A DNA stretch of 64,000 nt from Fasciola hepatica. Lineage: Eukaryota > Platyhelminthes > Trematoda > Plagiorchiida > Fasciolidae. Both the position numbers and the translations under genes were made by a program. The stretch is from the NCBI GenBank assembly GCA_948099385.1, contig CANUEZ040000140.1, positions 2,976,001 through 3,040,000 of the forward strand. The letters run 5' to 3'. This document shows, piece after piece, positions 46,201-58,202 of the stretch (the stretch's first letter is position 1; every line of letters starts with the position of its first letter). A model generated the notes under the pieces. That model saw only the letters and a list, made by a program, of their open reading frames with translations, made no database searches and had not been told where the DNA came from.

Positions 46201-47529
46201 TCATTGTTCGGGCATAATTTGTGCACACCAGGGCTTAATTAGCAATGAGTTCAACAATAGTGTATCCGCGCTGGGTGAAAACAACTGTAACTAAGTTGGT
46301 GGAAGGCACCAATAGGATTTGGACAATTATAGTTAGAAGACGGAGTTGCAATGACGAATTATTTTTGATTAGTAATTGGATTGGTTCACCGGAATCTTTT
46401 AGATAACTGTCATTATTCTTATGACGACCACTGAACGCCTTATATCATTGACCAGGTTTGTCACTACCGGCCTTTGGTATTCATTTCATTAACGAACCAG
46501 GTTGATATTGCTGGATTCTCCTGATCAGTTACCGATGGGCACGGCCAATATAGCCAGCTTAACAAGAGTACGTGAAATGATAAGCATGCATCAATAGAAT
46601 ATACGCTGGTAGTCGACTTTGGAACCTTTGAAACATCACCGGATTGCCGGAATACAGTATTTTAATTCATCGTCTGTGCGCATGTGTATGTGCCATTCTT
46701 GCAAGGCGCCTTGAGGAGATTCCACTTAGGACGTCGCTTGCTCAGGGAAGTACAATTATTTCTTTTCTTTCTGCGAAATGTACTACGCCTGATTTCCACT
46801 ACGACTTTTTAATGTGTCGTTCGATCAGTTGGTCCGGCTACATAGTACTGGTGACGTCAAACATACAGCCGAGAGCATGCGTGTACAGCCCAGTGACTAG
46901 TTGTTGAACTATACTATTCGAAATAGCAAGAAGGACAATGCTGCAGAACTATAACATAATTTTATTGCAGAGTTAATTTTTTCATATAAGGGTAAAATCA
47001 AATGTATCAGCCAGTAGATCACAAGTTATAGTACCTGGTCAAGGTGGTCCTGACTGGATAGAGCTTCTCACTGCACATGGATGCAAAGTTGTATCGTACG
47101 ATGTCCAGTGGACTGCATACCGAATCACCACAAATTTTCTTTGTCGAGAGTTTCGCGTCAGTTTGACTCGTCTTTCATATTGATTCCAGAAATGGAATTG
47201 GCTGATGTGGTTTTTATTGTGTGGCTTATCAGCGTTGGAATCGATAACAGAATATATCCAATCAACCTTGCCTGTTGGTTCATGCTTATTGGCTGCTACA
47301 ATTACTCATACACACGAAACTGGCATCTGACGGATCCACTTAAACTAACCACATTTGGCTACGAACCGGGTGGCCTTGCTTGGCTGCATCGATTGTACCT
47401 ACAGCCTTGCGCTTTTTAAGTTTCCGGGACTTGTTTAATCGTGCGCTAAATAACGAATTTCCCGTACTGCGTTCTCTCCAGTCGTATATAAAAAGCTAGA
47501 TCCCCTCAGTTGTCACCTCTACTGGCCGA
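46201..47529. other. no recognisable gene; lower part may be Gypsy LTR
   Basis: The last few hundred bases lie where the 3' LTR of the next Gypsy copy should be. A TATATAAAAAGC stands at about 47494. No repeat partner was found, so the LTR is not called. A plus frame at 47081-47419 has no motif. Confidence 0.3.
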
Positions 47530-49725
47530 ACAGATGGACTGTCAACCTCAATAAGGTCCTGATAGATGTCCTTCTTTGCTATTCTGAAGTGAATATGACC
47601 GAAATAGCGTTGTTGTGTGCCTGCATCATTGAAATCTGTAATCTCCACCATAGAATTACCGTGTCTGCTTACGATTCCACGATCTAATCGAAGTTCATTA
47701 CTTCGAAAGTAGATGACGCCACTAGAATGAAGACACGCAAACGGTTACGTCAGTGTTCTTGATTTTAATAAGATGGCTGGGCTTGCCCTTATAGATGCAG
47801 GCACCACAATCCGGTTTTGTAACAAGAAACTGTCTGGGAGCGTCTCCTAATCAGGCAACGTTCTTGAATGTCCTGATGCCAGAGCACTTATCACAGAGCC
47901 TAGCATTTTTTCTACCGCACCATTCGAGCGTGGATTGCGTGACACCGTACAGATGTCCAAATCCAATTTTATCAAGTAAACTTTGCAGCTCTCCTTTAAA
48001 CCGTCCCGCTAAGTTGAGGAAGAACGACTCTTTGCTCGTGACTAACCCCGTTTTATTTGCGTAAAACCTATTGGTCCAACCTGGTGGGCCACCAAGCCTT
48101 TTATCAGCTGGTGCTGAACTAAGCTTTGCTCGAACACGAATAATCTTGCATTCTGTAGATCCACGCTATCGATCGTTTAATTTGTCATTCATGATTCTGT
48201 TGCCTTAAGTCCTGGGCTCGGTACCACACGGGCTCTGCTTGTGCATCCCATGACCCACTTTGAAGGTGTTGGTCCGCTAGAAGGGGAAGGATGCGTGGTG
48301 GCCACGAATCAGTCACTACCCCTACGGTTCCACTGCGCAGATCCGTGTTCTGATATCGGTGACGAGTTTCCGCGGTATCGCTCCAGGGTTGACGCACTTT
48401 CGTAACACTGGAATCACAAACGAAGTGGTTAGTGTGCTCGTCAGGAACATTTCTAACCATGCCGAATATGTCTGTCAGCACCCAGAATGGGTCACAGATG
48501 TCAGCACGGATGCGCTATCACGTAATGTAACTTTCCGACCATGGATCCCAGTTGTTTGGTCTATACTTGGCTTTGTGCAAACACACCTAACAGTTCCTTG
48601 TTGGGGTGCAGATATCCGCATTCACTTCCGGTCCTCATTATATCTGTCGAGTCAGTGATTTCATTTTCACTACACGCATATGAGTTTTGAGCAATTATTC
48701 CATAACCGTCGAAAGCAGTGGAGAATGTATGGCATGTGGGACATCCCGGCATGGTAATCCGACCATTTATTTTACTGTAAACCTCTGGAAGCAGAAATAA
48801 TTGTGGGTAATTCCGTTTCAACTCGGGTAGTCATCCCTCCTCGATAGGTGAAATTACTACTGAATAGTGGAGTTTGCCCATTTTCCCGATTCCTACCTCG
48901 ACTTTGGAGCAGTCTGTGAAATGAAAATGTGCCATCTGGGTTCTTTGAGGCCTGGGTAGCTTGACAAGAAGTCCGGTTGTGGGATCGTCTTGCCCGGTTG
49001 GTGCAGAATATTGCAGTTATAGACAGCCATGGCAGTGCTCTAACTCTGAATAATGGCAGCTGTTGATTTTTTTGAGCTTGTTGACAACTAAAGATCTTGG
49101 TGACGTGTCAGTTATAAATGTCTGTCCGAATAAGTACTTGAGAAGACGACGCACCATCCAAAACATGGCTGTATCTTTATGCGTCCGGGAATATCCTCTC
49201 TCAGCAACATTAGGAAGGCGGGAGATGCAGTTGATCAATTATTCATCCTGCTCTACTGCCCAATTTGAGACGTCAAGAATACACGTGATTGGAATTTGTT
49301 TGTGCAAATGGGACTGGGGTTTGTCGACATACAGTGTTCTGTCTAAGACCGAAATTACATGATACACGTTACTTTCGATGACTGGACTAGGAACTTTGAC
49401 TGTGCTCGGGACACAAATTTCGAGAGGAATCGAGAATCCTACTGCAGTCATCCGAGGATCGAAAGTGAGTATCCATGAATCTTAGATGAATCTGGACCAA
49501 TTAACGGTCCGGTACGATCCCAATCCGGCTGATACCTGATCGTATTAACAGAGGAAACAACCAACTTGATTTCTCTTACACTGACTTCCATTTCAACTAG
49601 TATTTTTCATTCCACAAACATCTCCAGCACTGGTCCCAATCGATGATCATGTTCTTCTTTCCTGGTTTCAAAATAAACACAGTATCCTGATATACCACTA
49701 TTACGTCGATACCATGATTCACCTT
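47530..49725 (-). pseudogene. Gypsy RT, RNase H and integrase, family B copy 3
   Basis: On the minus strand the RT active site reads VIVVYQDTVFILKP (about 49690), a Y-x-D-D site whose last aspartate is threonine. RNase H follows in frame 49238-49017: VAERGYSRTHKDTAMFWMV, RRLLKYLFGQTF and ITDTSPRSL. A Y-N-C-N-I-L-H-Q-P-G-K-T-I-P block lies near 49000. Integrase: TTSFVIPVLRKCVNPG (about 48410) and a V-T-D block. After a gap come LLDKIGFGHLYGVT (about 47975) and the C-terminal module RGIVSRHGNSMVEITDFND (about 47650), ending near 47540. Integrase text between about 48070 and 48330 is disrupted. The gag and protease are missing. Copy 2 aligns across RNase H and integrase. Confidence 0.78.
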
Positions 49726-49849
49726 TTATTTGCAGCCTGTAACATACCGAGATACACACCCAACATGAACGACCATATCTGCTGAAAAATGTTCTACGGA
49801 ACTCTTACGGTTTGCTAGTGGTTTGGAATTTGTGGACAAGGGAAGTTCC

Positions 49850-49999
49850 AAATACACATGTTGGCGGTAGGCAAGCGGTTATCGTCACGGGTTTTCGAGA
49901 ATAATGACCCGGGTTCGATTCCCTACACGGCCGATCACTTCCTTGTTCGACAGCCTCTCATTGGCCGCGATTCATTGCCTGAATTGCGGTACTTTATTG

Positions 50000-50045
<46 letters not shown>
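49850..50045 (+). repeat. tRNA-derived SINE (family 4) with TA tail
   Basis: GGCGGTAGGCAAGCGGTTAT (49864-49883) is box-A-like. GACCCGGGTTCGATTCCC (about 49906-49923) contains a perfect box B, followed by a body with CATTGGCCGCGATTC. The element ends in an uninterrupted TA tract at 50003-50045. T-stem pairing beyond three G:C pairs fails, which argues against a functional tRNA. Confidence 0.65.
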
Positions 50046-50048
<3 letters not shown>

Positions 50049-50879
50049 CTGGAATCTAATTTGAATCGTCTAGAGTGTGAATGGATACTCTTCATTGAAG
50101 AGCCCACAAATGAACCACAACTGTGATTTCTCATAGCTAGTCGTGTCTGGGTCACTACTGACCCAACGAACAACAAGGCTGCATGTGCAAGCGCTCATAC
50201 TGATAGCAAGTAGTTCACTATACGCGCCTTCTTTATCTTGCTCGCCGAGATCTTTTCGGACCATGTGATCATTTAATCACTCTCCTGCACCACTGTAGCA
50301 CGAAGACTTGACGTGATGCAAACGACGATGTCTACAACGGGCGTACAGAATGAGAAAGAAATGCACTGACGATTTCATCTCGGAGAAATCCATTGTATTT
50401 TAAGATTTCTTAAATAGTTGATACAGTAAATATGCAGAGCGAAAGACGTTGGGAAAGGTAGGGATTGTTCCTTTCCTTGAAGTCGTTCGCTCGTGGGAGG
50501 GATGTTCAGAAAATAGCACGAAACATGGTTTAAACAGTGAATACAAGTAGTCAGCACCCAACAAACTGCCTGAAATTTCCAGTGTGATTATTACCGCCTA
50601 TCGCGTTTGAAATAAGACAGGAAACAAACCTCCAGTAGTAATTTAGTTTATCAGCAAGAGATCCATCGTTGTTTTCTGATTGTTATCTCCGGTAAGCAGC
50701 CAGCTTCATTTCGGTGTTCTTTTGCAAGTCTGAATTTCATTCGCTATTCCAATGCATTTTTTCACGGCATCTGTGAGGTTTAAATTGCACTTCTTACCGG
50801 GACCTTTTCGCACATAACCATTTCCTCTTTATCGTCGTCAGTTTTTGAGACTGACCTCTGTGTTTTCCAAACGCCGAGT
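50046..50879. other. no recognisable gene
   Basis: No supported feature. Confidence 0.4.
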
Positions 50880-51056
50880 CATAAGTTTTCAGTCTAGCCC
50901 AGGTGACACGCATAGAACACAACCGCATCGGAGACCCGAGTGTATTCGAATGACAATGAAAAGTGCATGCGTCTATCGGTAAACCAAAGAACAATGCAAG
51001 CCGGAGATCAAATGTCAACAGGACCATCTGTTCCCATCTGACTGGCTCCTTAAAAT
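50880..51056 (-). repeat. putative 3' LTR of Gypsy family A element
   Basis: Contains CCCAGGTGACACGCATAGAA, GACCCGAGTGTATTC and CCATCTGACTGGCTCCTTAA, all found again at 53746-53838 in the same orientation. The two copies bracket gag-protease-integrase, as LTRs would. Classical TG...CA ends were not identified, so the true LTR may be longer. Confidence 0.55.
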
Positions 51057-51159
51057 CCCCCCTCGAAATTGTGTAAAGCTCGTATCTGCTCAGTTGCGGG
51101 TTGATTTGCAATGGTTGTGTGAATCTTCGGTTACGATGTGGATATCTGCTTATGAGAGA

Positions 51160-52345
51160 ATGATTATTATGTGGAGCTACTAGATCCAGCGTGTGGAGTT
51201 GTATGGTATGTGTGTTGTGCTGTCTGTATTGGAGCGTCGTCTAACCACTCGTGTGAGTGATCATCGGTGTTGAGTTCGGCAAGTCCATTTTGACCGTATT
51301 TCTTTCGAAGCTGATTGACGTGCCTGATCCGCTGCTCTGTTCCGACTAGCAGATCGTAAACAACTTGTCCTCTAGTTCTTGTTACCTTCCCCAAAGTCCA
51401 TGTAGGATGACGTTGTCTGAAGTCTTTTAGATAAATATTATCACCAACACTGGATCTACGTTTAGGCCCTCACCACTGAACTTCCGGTTTCTTTAACTGT
51501 TGATCCTCTACTGGCGGTTTAAGAAGCATCATTTTGTACTTGGTCCTTATTTTCCGCCCAATCAAGCATTCGCCAAGTGATACACCACCTGGAACGTTTT
51601 GATTTTGAGTAATCTTATAATTAAATAAAAATAGGTTCATGATGTTGTTCAACTCCACTTCCTTTGGGTATTTTTGTGTGTATCTTTTTAAGGTATCGAC
51701 GAATCTTTCCACCTCACCGTTCGATTTGTGTTTGGTATGGTGGAGTTTGTATGTGTACAACGCCAACCAGCGAAGGAAATTCGGAAAATTCTGTGGATGT
51801 AAACTGAGCACCGTTGTCTGAAACAAGCGTCTCAGGGAAACCTAGTCTGCAGAATATGTTTCTGAGGCAACGAATCGTCGACTGGCCTGTGGTTCGTTGT
51901 AAGATGCCGACTTCTGACCACTTTGATGTAGAATCCATCAGAATTAGGAAGCAGACGTCACGAATCGGTCCAGAAAAATCAGTATGAACGCGGTTCCATG
52001 GTAATGGTGTCAACGGCTATGACTGTGGCTCAACTTGTGGGGGTGATTTCAAAACTGCTGACCATTGGCTGTAACTTCTGACCAATTGTTGGATGTTTTG
52101 GTCCATAAATGGCCAATAAACGTAGCTTCGTATCAACGATTTCATTGTGTTTATCCCCGAGTGTGCCTCATGAAACTGTCTCAAGATATCAGACCTCAGT
52201 GATTTCGGGATAACTGTTCGTTCTCCGAAAAGAAGGCAGTCATCTGTGATCGACGGCGAATCTCGTCGTATGAAGAACTCACGAATTGATGGTTCGGTGA
52301 TTTTCTTTGGCCATCCTGCTCCAGAAAAGTTTTGATTTCATTGAT
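51160..52345 (-). pseudogene. Gypsy family A integrase
   Basis: Integrase with nearly all its landmarks, read on the minus strand. The linker ends in LLFGERTVIPKSLRSDIL. The zinc finger has FHEAHSG (both histidines), but its cysteine pair is replaced by SYSQW (about 52065). The catalytic core is VHTDFSGP (first aspartate, about 51985), LVSDNGAQFTS (second, about 51810) and NGEVERFVDTLKRY (glutamate, about 51700). A frameshift between 51826 and 51714 separates the first two from the third. FLFNYKITQNQNVPGGVS follows. The C-terminal module is LGKVTRTRGQVVYDLLVG and RHVNQLRKKY (frame 51394-51167), matching the G-x-V/I-x-x-x-x-G-x-x-x-Y fold. It is distinct from family B. Confidence 0.85.
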
Positions 52346-52409
52346 GTTGTCGTCGTTCGTAGCGGCCTTATTGATCGCGTCAGCCGTTGTTGTATGGGTT
52401 TTAGAGCAT

Positions 52410-52860
52410 AATCACAAACTATCACAGAAGATAATATGTTCCATTGTTAACTTTGCAATAAGCTGGGTAACGTTCTCATTTTGCTCAAAGGGATGAATTT
52501 TTGGCTCTTTGGACGAAGTGTTATTCATATCGTTCCCGTTTGAATGACAAAATTTATTAATGAGCGTGTCCCAAAGTTCCATTGTGTCAATCAATTGTAC
52601 GCCAATCACATTACAGGAACAATCATTAACGACGTATGTCGGTGCGGGGAATCTTTTGCCCTGGAAATTGCATTCTCAATTCACTATTCCCACGATAACC
52701 ATTCGGTTACCTGAAGCATTGTATGCTAGGTTACATGTTAGTTGGATGGTCAGGCGACCTACAGCTTGCCATGAAGTCTGTGTCAGAATGGTCACGTCAG
52801 AACCCGAATCAAACTGAAAGACTAGTGGAACACTGTTCACAGTAAGATGCATAAATCTGC
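52410..52860 (-). pseudogene. Gypsy family A aspartic protease
   Basis: Retroviral-type protease. VFQFDSGSDVTILTQ (about 52815-52785) carries an intact D-S-G active site. It is followed by VGRLTIQLTCNLAYNASGNR and NCSCNVIGVQLIDTMELW-like text, where the family has the hydrophobic I-L-G flap-side block. The readable part ends near 52410. Only about 70 bases later the sequence is already in the RNase H-integrase linker. The RT and RNase H genes that should lie between them (about 1.3 kb or more) are absent. Confidence 0.75.
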
Positions 52861-53029
52861 ATCTGGTTGGAAGCTCGGTAGTAGGAGATAGAAGAACACT
52901 AAAACTATCAGATAGCTTTTTATGACTTACTAATGTTTTAGGGTACGTTCTATCCAGTCCAGGGTGTGTTTGTTTGTACTGGTGACAACATGTTTGTTTG
53001 CGTCCTTTTCAACATAAAAATTGCACATT

Positions 53030-53590
53030 CGGTTAGCGTATAAAGAAAAGTTCACAAAATACCAATTGCCACATTGCCAGCTTGTGATAGGAGGTTCGAG
53101 GAGCTTCCCAGCTGAGAGAGTACACGATGTCGTATCTCCGCATCCGATTGCGATTTGCAAACCGCTGATAAACAAAAAAATGTCTGAATTGATCTAATGG
53201 TGGGCCCTTCAAATTGAACCGTTCAGCTTCGAGGTTGATTTTTCCTGCATACGCCCCAAAATCTTCTATTTGTGTCTTTCGAACTTGAGGGCACTGAAAT
53301 CGGGTGTGAAAATGAGACGATCGTTCAGAGAATAATCGCGTAAGACTATTGATTGTTTCCGGAAATGTCGGGTCCACTGGTTTTTGAGGTAAGATAAAGT
53401 TAGCGTACCGCTGGTGATCCTTGGGGCCACGTTTGCGCATAAGTAACCTGACTTTGTCGGTGTCTTTCCATGAGGCACATTCCATGTTAAATATGTCTTT
53501 AAATCTTGCGTACCAGGATTCGAATGTGATCTCTGCTTCTGGGTCAAATTTGAATTCTGTGATTTAATTGTCGAGGTTATCACTTGTTAG
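53030..53590 (-). pseudogene. Gypsy family A gag
   Basis: Structural gag protein, in overlapping frames 53583-53266 and 53485-53033. ECASWKDTDKVRLLMRKRGP, YANFILPQKPVDPTFPETI, LTRLFSERSSHFHTRF and the polar N-terminal repeat region are consistent with the capsid-like part of Gypsy gag: W-x-x-x-x-K, then L-P and L-x-x-L-F. The order after it (protease, then integrase) supports the call. The zinc knuckle is not clear. Frameshifts are present. Confidence 0.6.
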
Positions 53591-53745
53591 GTCTGCATTT
53601 GCTGCCCGGTGCAATGAACATTGGTCCATTTTTTGCCAATGATTCGATGAGTTTATTTTGTGCTTGAATCATTTGTAGGAAATTATCCATTTGGTTGGAC
53701 ATGATTCTGTTTTGATGTGAACGCGTGGGTTCGTTACTGTCGCCG

Positions 53746-53838
53746 CTGGTAAGTTTCTAATCTATCCCAGGTGACACGCATAGAACACAACCACACCGGT
53801 GACCCGAGTGTATTCCCATCTGACTGGCTCCTTAATAC
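53746..53838 (-). repeat. putative 5' LTR of Gypsy family A, internally deleted
   Basis: Homologous to 50880-51056 but lacking about 80 bases between GAGTGTATTC and CCATCTGACTGG. The text just inside (minus strand CCAGCGGCGACAGTAACG) is where a primer-binding site would be expected. Confidence 0.5.
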
Positions 53839-53999
53839 AGAGGTATTACGTTGCCTGACTGCCAAGAAAGAATCTTTCGGCTAGTACAGTCATAAAAGAA
53901 GCCTTTTCTGTAAGTCAACGTCGTTTGTTGAATTGTGCCCACATCCGAAGGTTTTAGATTTGCCTTTGTGTTTGGCGGAAAATGCATCAAAATCTCATT

Positions 54000-54610
54000 G
54001 GTTAGTTGTAAGTAGGAGTTGACTGAACAGCTCTCTAAAAGAGAAGAATTGATTATCGATCCAGATGTATTTGGTCATTGGTTTTTGAATCCGAATGTAA
54101 AATGTGTATATGGTCATCCGCACTCGTCCGTTAGCGTGACAATCAACTCCCAGTAGCGCTAGGTTCATGTATTTGAAGCATCGTGGACTGCTGTGTTTGT
54201 CGAAGATCGATGGTTTCAGTCTTTCCCCAATAGCACTGCTTGCGAGCAAATTGCCACCTTTTTCTTGCCTTTTCGAACGTCCCAACATGGATCACCTTTT
54301 ACAACCAAACTGCGTGTTGAAGCTGCTTTAAAATAAAGACCAGTCTCGTGACGTTTAAAAATGGTATTTGAATCACAATCTTATCAAAAATTTGGGTATG
54401 TTTTCCAGTAAACTTGATAGCTCTTCACTTGAAACTTCTGAGGCTTCACCGTTCAGTAGCTCCGAACGAATTGTATGGCACTGTTGGAATATGTACAACC
54501 AGCCATTGCTCGTGCAGGAATAAATGTGATCTTTATTTTGAACCTCTTCCGTTGCTTTCTCTTGTAACAACACTCCTGCTACCGGCAGATGATTCTGACG
54601 AGCGGTGAGA
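54000..54610 (-). pseudogene. Tigger/pogo-type transposase relic (DDE_1)
   Basis: Transposase of the pogo/Tigger group of Tc1-mariner, related to CENP-B. Minus frame 54573-54373 has NGWLYIFQQCHTIRSELLNG and EVSSEELSSLLENIPKF, which is the CENP-B-like DNA-binding domain and linker. After a gap with TSRDWSLF (where N-A-D-E-T-G-L-F is expected), frame 54288-53995 has MLGRSKRQEKGGNLLASSAI, GERLKPSIFDKHSSPRCFK and CHANGRVRMTIYTFYIR. This matches the catalytic core order K-P-L-x-I-G-K, P-R-C-F-K, Y-x-A-N-x-R-A-W-M-T. The first acidic residue is lost and the later catalytic residues are missing. It ends against the Gypsy family A 5' LTR, so the Gypsy element may have inserted into it. Confidence 0.8.
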
Positions 54611-56450
54611 ACTCATTCGTGCACAACACTGTAGACATCACTAAAGCAACACAAACGTGATGGCTGGGTTTTTCGCTGACTTGAGTTTCTTTAGTCTCAC
54701 CTAGTTTCTAGGCTGGCTTATTTCTCAGAAGCATGAGAACTTGCATTTCTCCCACACCTGACTTGAGATACATTCCATATCTCGGAAAATTCATTCCTGC
54801 GCACTTGATTACCCTCACTTTACCACCAAGATCTAAACATGACTTTCCCGTTGACCATCCCACCTGAATTTGTAGGCTTTTGGTGGTATTACTGCCGTAG
54901 TGGGAAAGTTGCAGTGGTTGTATCAAGTGATCCCAGCAAGCATGCCGGTTGTGAGATCAAATTCTAAAAGTACATTTGCAATAGCTTCCATCAAGGGCGT
55001 TAATGCGTCACGCAAACCGTTGTGAGCGCACAACAAGACAGTGTACGCTGAATTCATGAAAATCCACTGGTGCTGTCAGATGAATGAAATGGCCATCAAC
55101 TGGCCTTTCGTGAACTACCTGAAGGGCCTGCGAAGACCACGCATACATACTCAAGTGAAACATTTGGCATTTGTCACAACAAAAGGGCCTACGAGCTATC
55201 TCTAGCACAGGGCCAATAGACGTTGTCTCTCCGTTCGTAGGTACCCGGCTGGATGGCCGTGCTCGCTCTCGAGCGGTTTCAGTGTTAAATTAAGTTGGGA
55301 CCAAGACAGTATGTTCGCTCTTCGTGGGTACACTCTAAGGGGGAAGCACCGGTTGTTTGTTTCTGAAGTAAAAATGGTTGTTTTTTACATCATTATCACA
55401 AAACTACCTTTCGTGGTCCTCAGACGACTTTCTTGTTAAAATGAGGTTGGAGCAGGTTGATGCAACAAATTATCCATGGTGCATTTCAAATGATCATCAC
55501 TGAAACCAATCCAACACTTAATCCAGTTACATGGAATCCCGCATCAATTGTGAATCTACCGACATAAGGCTAGACACATCGGTTTTAGGTCACTTGACTA
55601 CAATGTGACCTGCGAGAATGACTGACACACGTATGAAGTTGACCTAAATATGTACATTGTTATGATCAGGATTATGCCGTTGGGTTTACTGAAACATTGG
55701 TTATCGAGAACTAATCATTTTAACTAATTTTACGACGTTCCGCACTCCAGAGTTAACAACCGAAATGATTTTTTTGAAGGACTAACATTTCACATTGCTT
55801 TGGGAGTCACTACTCCCCTGTTTAAGGAATACTGTGTGCACAAAGTATGTTTGTTTGAGAGTTATCGTAGAAAAGCTGGTGTGGCACGGAACCTCAGTAA
55901 GCATGGTGACCTATCGTACAGTTAGATTTATTGATTTTATCGATGCACGTGATTCCCTCGCCTACCCTTCTCTCTTTGTCTCAGGAAAGCCCGTGATTGT
56001 TTAAGGGAAGGTTCCAGTCGCCGTCAAGAAGAGCCGGTTGACCATAAGAGACTTCCATATTCACGTTCATAAACTACCATTGTTTTAGTTCCCACAAAAA
56101 TTAGATTGACTGTACTTCAGGTCACATTTCTGTTTGTCGTAGAACACTGGTTTTCTTCAACAGGATAACGGAAAATACGATATACATGTGTGTTTTTCCG
56201 CAAACCGAGTGGTCTAGGTATTTGAGATCACTAAATGAATTAGTTCAGAAAATGCAAACCGATGTGCTTCATATCGCTTGCCATGGAGATCTAACGGGGT
56301 GCTCATTACCGAGGGCCTTCGGACGTAATGCATTTCCAAAGAAGGAGGGCCTGTTTGTTCATTTAAACCCCTTCTGAGGTATTTGCCACAAAAGTTGATT
56401 ACTGTCTTGACTCGGATCTGAGGTACCAGTGTTGAACGTGGCATCACATC
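54611..56450. other. no recognisable gene
   Basis: May be intron or flank of the minus-strand split gene. Several short open frames have no motif. The N-terminal part of the Tigger transposase was not found here. Confidence 0.35.
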
Positions 56451-56458
56451 ATGAAGTC

Positions 56459-56529
56459 TTAACTGACAGCCAGTGAGAATGTCCAGATAAGTCTCTCATT
56501 CCCTCGGGCTTTGCTAACAACATTCCGAC
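56459..56529 (-). CDS. tentative terminal exon of split gene
   Basis: An acceptor (AAGTTTCAG|GT) at 56530-56531 opens a frame whose phase fits the preceding exon (57633-57693). It reads RNVVSKARGNERLIWTF and stops at TAA (56461-56459). The acceptor has a weak pyrimidine tract and the protein text has no known motif, so this is speculative. Confidence 0.18.
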
Positions 56530-57632
56530 CTGAAACTTATCACAAAGTGTTAATAAGGTATCAAGAATCATTCTCAATATATAATGAGATTAGTTAGACA
56601 GATTGTGCTGATATGATACAAGACACCTACTGTCGGCGGTGAGTACACATGATGTAATATAAATAGCTTTTGGCAAGCGACTTGTTCTGGCAAAAGGTGA
56701 TCAGATTATTTGAATCAAGATAGGAAAGTTCACGAAACCTCCAGTGTGATTGCAGTCAGTCAGTCACAATGAAATTGAAGCAGTCAGTTGGCATAGTGCC
56801 ACCGGAAGTGATCCGTTGATCACTTCAACCAATTCGTGAGGAATTGTTACGCCAACAGAAGAAGACTGGGGAAAGACAGCATACAAGTTTTGCAGCAAAT
56901 GATCAACAAAGCTCTGTTAACCGCGCCTCAAATCAGATCCGGAACTTGCGTGATACTATTGGGTCAAATTTGTCAGACGCAATCCCCCATAGGATCCTTT
57001 CGTGTGATCCAGAGGAGGTAAATCTCAAAACAGAATAATGGATAGTAATCAAGAGACATTGGACGAATTCACGTCACATGGACTGAAAGCCATAAGAAGA
57101 AGACATACAAATCATGAAGTTGCATCCTCCGATCGAATTACGACCGTCTTCAAGTAAACGGGACAGTTAATATGCAAATAAGCATTTTTGTGAAACTCGA
57201 ACGAGTAATTTTGACAAACATTTATTCGGCACATCATAGGGATTATTACACATTTGACACGAAACGAAGTACTACCTACAGTTATCTAAAATGCGTAGAT
57301 GCAGAGCTGCATAACTGAACTAAACAGGGTGACATCTCCGTTAGCAGACAGCTAGATGTTTTCCGATTTGTATTCTACATTGTGAGAATAAAAGCTTGAT
57401 GACCAAGTTCAAAAGTAGGAGACTTCGTCAACCAGTATAGGCCATTGTCTTGTGATGATTCAACCTGATAATGATGAGTGGAAAACCAGTTTTCAGGATA
57501 TCTGTGCGACACAAAATGCTTGATCTCTCAATAACCGTAAAGAAGCCTCAAAATTGTTCCTAACAAAATTAATAGAAAGTAATGCCATTAGGCAACATCT
57601 ACTTCAGGTCAAGAAATCCCCATTTCACTTAC
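56530..57632. other. probable intron; nothing recognised
   Basis: A plus-strand frame at 56844-57038 (polar, QQKKTGERQH) has no motif. No other feature. Confidence 0.3.
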
Positions 57633-57693
57633 ATCGATCACCGGAACAACGAACGAATCGGGATACGGCCATTGGTTCGTAATTTGTTGGGGC
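57633..57693 (-). CDS. exon of split minus-strand gene
   Basis: A 61-bp block with a strong pyrimidine-tract acceptor (TTTCTCTTCCAG|GCC) and a consensus donor (GAT|GTAAGT). In the phase left by the upstream exon it reads APTNYEPMAVSRFVRCSGDR without a stop and ends one base into a codon. I do not recognise the family. Two near-perfect splice sites around an open block of exon size are the main evidence. Confidence 0.5.
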
Positions 57694-58202
57694 CTGGAAG
57701 AGAAATTTCGCATTGAGTGAAATTTACGTGAAAAGAAGACAGCCCATTCTTCGTTGAACGGTGAAAAATTATGATTCTCCAGTCTGTATTTCAATTAACG
57801 ATACACAGGCAAAGACAAACCACAATCACAGTACCAGATGAAATAGGTGCATAGTGATGCTTCGATCAGTTACGCATTATTACTGAAGCGTTACCCTTGT
57901 ACGACTAATTGTCGTAAGCCTACATACCTAAATAATACAGGATATTGTACTTCCTTGATTTATAATAAGATTGTGTAGAATATTTCTGGGGCGGTCAAGG
58001 GAACTGCCAAATAGGTGACTAATAGGTAATGGCTGAACTCGGACTGGAGGCGTTGAGTTCTTAAGTCCACGATGGTGGCCAAGCGACCGATGCCGGTCTC
58101 AGCCAAAAAGAAATTTACCAAACGTGCCCCCGAGTGTTGAGGTTTGACACGCATGCACACATACACACACACTCACATACACCAATAAAAAATATAACTT
58201 AC

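Noticed and set aside
49862..49925. Functional tRNA gene
   Set aside because: Box A and box B are good, but the T-stem has mismatches and the block continues into a SINE body and TA tail.
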